The notes under the pieces were generated by a model. That model made no database searches. It was not told the origin of the DNA and was given only the letters and a program-made list of their open reading frames with translations. Position numbers and translations under genes: made by a program. From NCBI RefSeq assembly GCF_900111925.1, contig NZ_FOKA01000004.1, forward strand, positions 124,001-188,000: a stretch of 64,000 nt of DNA, read 5' to 3'. The stretch is from Cellulomonas marina (GTDB lineage: Bacteria; Actinomycetota; Actinomycetes; Actinomycetales; Cellulomonadaceae). Shown piece by piece: positions 62,567 through 64,000 of the stretch. The first letter of the stretch is position 1. Every line of letters starts with the position of its first letter.

Positions 62567-63375
62567 CGCACGGCCTCCCGCTCGGCGAGGTGGACGAGGT
62601 AGTCCGCCAGCGCGACGTCCGGGTCGTAGTCCGGCACCGGCTCGGTCAGCCCCTCGACGACGGACAGCATGGTCAGCGCGACGAGGTGCCACTCCTGCGG
62701 CCCGTCGGGCCCGTCGACGACGACCACCCGGTCCGAGGAGTCCGGCGACAGCAGACGCCGGACGCCGAACCCCTCGACCACGGAGGCAGCGGCCGTGGCG
62801 ACCGTCGCCCACCCGCGCACGTGCGGGCGCAGCCGGCGGCCGAGCACGACCCCGAGGCCCGCCCACATCGCGGCCATGTGCTCGACCAGCGCCGCCTCCG
62901 AGGCCCGCAGCACGCGCTCGACGCGCACCCGGTCGGCCGCCCGGGGCAGGTGCTGCACCGCGGCGACGACGGCCACCCACGAGCGCCACTGCACGGACCG
63001 CACGAGCCCCTGGTAGTCGACGAGGGCGGCCCGGCGCACGAGCTCCTCGAGCACCGCGGACCGCCCCTCCGCGGTCCCCAGGTCCCGCAGGCGCCCTGCC
63101 ACGACGCGCCGCGCCAGGAGCACGGCGTCCTCGTCGTAGGGCGAGGGGCCCTGCCACCCCGGCCCGGCCAGCTCCCGCAGCAGGTCGACGTAGAACGCCT
63201 CCCGGCCGGACCACTCCCGGTACACGGACGTGCGCGCGACGCCGGCCTCGCGGACCACCGCGTCGAGCGCGAGCGTGTCGGCGGTGACGGCCAGCCCGCC
63301 GGCCTCCTCGACCAGCCGCAGCGCCGCGTCGAGCAGCCGTCGTCGCAGCGCGGCCCCGCGCTCCTCGTCGGGCAC
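62563..63375 (-). CDS. TetR-like regulator, first of a tandem pair
   Basis: This encodes about 270 residues from a GTG at 63375 with GGAGG upstream; -10-like TAGGTT lies at 63398-63403 on the minus strand. The DNA-binding region (~10-60) reads RRRLLDAALRLVEEAGGLAV, LDAVVREAGVARTSVYREWSGREAFYVDLLRELAGPGWQG. The large C-terminal domain matches the downstream gene (VVEGFGVRRLLS, EWHLVALTMLSVVEGLTEPVPD). Translation appears coupled to the second copy, hinting at a heterodimer. It is divergent from the S4-domain gene. Confidence 0.8.
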   Translation of the reverse strand: MPDEERGAALRRRLLDAALRLVEEAGGLAVTADTLALDAVVREAGVARTSVYREWSGREAFYVDLLRELAGPGWQGPSPYDEDAVLLARRVVAGRLRDLGTAEGRSAVLEELVRRAALVDYQGLVRSVQWRSWVAVVAAVQHLPRAADRVRVERVLRASEAALVEHMAAMWAGLGVVLGRRLRPHVRGWATVATAAASVVEGFGVRRLLSPDSSDRVVVVDGPDGPQEWHLVALTMLSVVEGLTEPVPDYDPDVALADYLVHLAEREAVR

Positions 63376-63437
63376 GTCTCCACCTCCTCGACGGGTGAAC
63401 CTACTCGCCGCCCGGCGGGGGACGGCACACTCGTCCC

Positions 63438-63701
63438 GTGCCGACCACACCTCCCGCCGACCGACACCTCCCCTCCCCCGACCCCGGGCACCGGGACCCG
63501 ATCCGTGACCCGATCCGCCTCGGGCAGCTCCTCAAGCGCGAGGACGTGGTCGAGACCGGCGGGGACGTCCGCGCCCTGCTCGCCGACGACGCCGTCCGCG
63601 TCAACGGAGAGGTCGAGGTCCGGCGGGGGCGGCAGCTCGCGCCGGGCGACGTCGTCGAGGTCGACCTGCCCGCCGGCGTCCGGCGCCTCGTCGTGCCCTG
63701 A
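63438..63701 (+). CDS. RNA-binding S4-domain protein (YbcJ/RqcP-like)
   Basis: This encodes 87 residues from a GTG at 63438 without a Shine-Dalgarno (possibly leaderless). The single S4 domain is IRLGQLLKREDVVETGGDVRALLADDAVRVNGEVEVRRGRQLAPGDVV in outline, with the canonical VxVNGEVExRRGRQL turn. Such small proteins bind structured RNA or ribosomal particles; the exact role is unknown. Confidence 0.85.
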   Translation: MPTTPPADRHLPSPDPGHRDPIRDPIRLGQLLKREDVVETGGDVRALLADDAVRVNGEVEVRRGRQLAPGDVVEVDLPAGVRRLVVP

Positions 63702-63792
63702 CGCGTCGCCCACCGAGCAGCACGGCGCTGGACACGCGCCCGGCCGCGCCCCCAGGATGCTCGGCGCCGCCACCCCTGCCGGAAGGACCCGC

Positions 63793-64000
63793 ATGTACCT
63801 CGCCGCCGAGGACCGCTACGACTCCATGACCTCCCGGCGCTGCGGCCGCAGCGGGCTGGACCTGCCCGCGGTCTCGCTGGGGCTGTGGCACAACTTCGGC
63901 GACGACAAGGCGTTCGAGACCCAGCGCGCGGTGCTGCGCCGGGCGTTCGACCTCGGGGTGACGCACGTCGACCTGGCCAACAACTACGGCCCGCCCCCCG
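63793..64000 (+). CDS. Aldo/keto reductase, N-terminal part, cut by window end
   Basis: The frame opens at an ATG at 63793 (AAGGA 5 nt upstream) and runs to the window end (~69 codons). It reads YLAAEDRYDSMTSRRCGRSG, LPAVSLGLWHNFGD, and LRRAFDLGVTHVDLANNYGPP, the start of an aldo/keto-reductase barrel with the catalytic Asp in HVDLANNYG. The opening resembles YghZ/GpR-type L-glyceraldehyde-3-phosphate reductases. The rest lies outside the window. Confidence 0.85.
   Translation, partial: MYLAAEDRYDSMTSRRCGRSGLDLPAVSLGLWHNFGDDKAFETQRAVLRRAFDLGVTHVDLANNYGPPP

Overview
The window is chromosomal DNA of a very high-G+C actinobacterium (roughly three quarters G+C by eye). Evidence includes GTG/TTG starts, GTGA/ATGA/TGATG gene overlaps, many leaderless promoters (TAnnnT six or seven bases before the start codon), two Rpf-type proteins, a CIRCE operator and an F420-dependent glucose-6-phosphate dehydrogenase. 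A Cellulomonas-like member of the Micrococcales is the best guess; this is inference, not a sequence match. No prophage, integrase, insertion sequence or CRISPR array is visible.

Region 1 (1-9.5 kb) encodes secreted surface proteins. There is a large beta-propeller/FnIII/LamG/PKD protein cut by the window edge, a small membrane-anchored partner, and two paralogous secreted proteins (4920-7121 and 7707-9479) sharing an uncharacterised C-terminal domain. A cyclic-di-GMP-I (GEMM-I) riboswitch lies directly in front of the first paralog.

Region 2 (9.6-22.9 kb) is an exopolysaccharide locus. It holds a polyprenyl glycosylphosphotransferase, three glycosyltransferases, a WecG/TagA/CpsF enzyme, two Wzx-like flippases, two Wzy/ligase proteins and one Wzz/tyrosine-kinase-like regulator whose Walker A lysine is missing. 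Promoters in regions 1 and 2 share a GGGTGAAA-type box 35-38 nt before the -10. Three of them carry a second copy 21-22 nt further upstream, suggesting one activator coordinates the EPS and secreted-protein genes.

Region 3 (23-55.7 kb) is an ancestral actinobacterial core whose order closely mirrors M. tuberculosis Rv0985c-Rv1019 (from memory). It contains pth, rplY, prs, glmU, tRNA-Gln, a TetR gene, an ABC-F gene, ispE, rsmA, two Rpf-like genes, tatD, metG, rsmI, the protein O-mannosyltransferase gene, tRNA-Ala, a membrane protein, rimJ, moeA, 5-formyltetrahydrofolate cyclo-ligase, a CIRCE-controlled FmdB-type zinc ribbon and mscL. Inserted extras are a MarR gene, a DUF559 protein, pncA, a degenerate GH20-like protein, a GlsB protein, an APC permease, fgd and a SAF-domain protein.

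Region 4 (55.7-64 kb) holds a small acidic protein, a 1630-residue protein with the layout of a superfamily-1 helicase plus Vsr/MTES_1575 nuclease but with active-site motifs eroded in every domain, a 630-bp non-coding stretch rich in hairpins, a tandem pair of TetR-like regulators, an S4 RNA-binding protein and the start of an aldo/keto reductase.

The strongest candidate for an undescribed system is the combination of regions 1 and 2: an EPS/secreted-matrix regulon with a shared direct-repeat promoter element and a c-di-GMP riboswitch on one of its secreted proteins.
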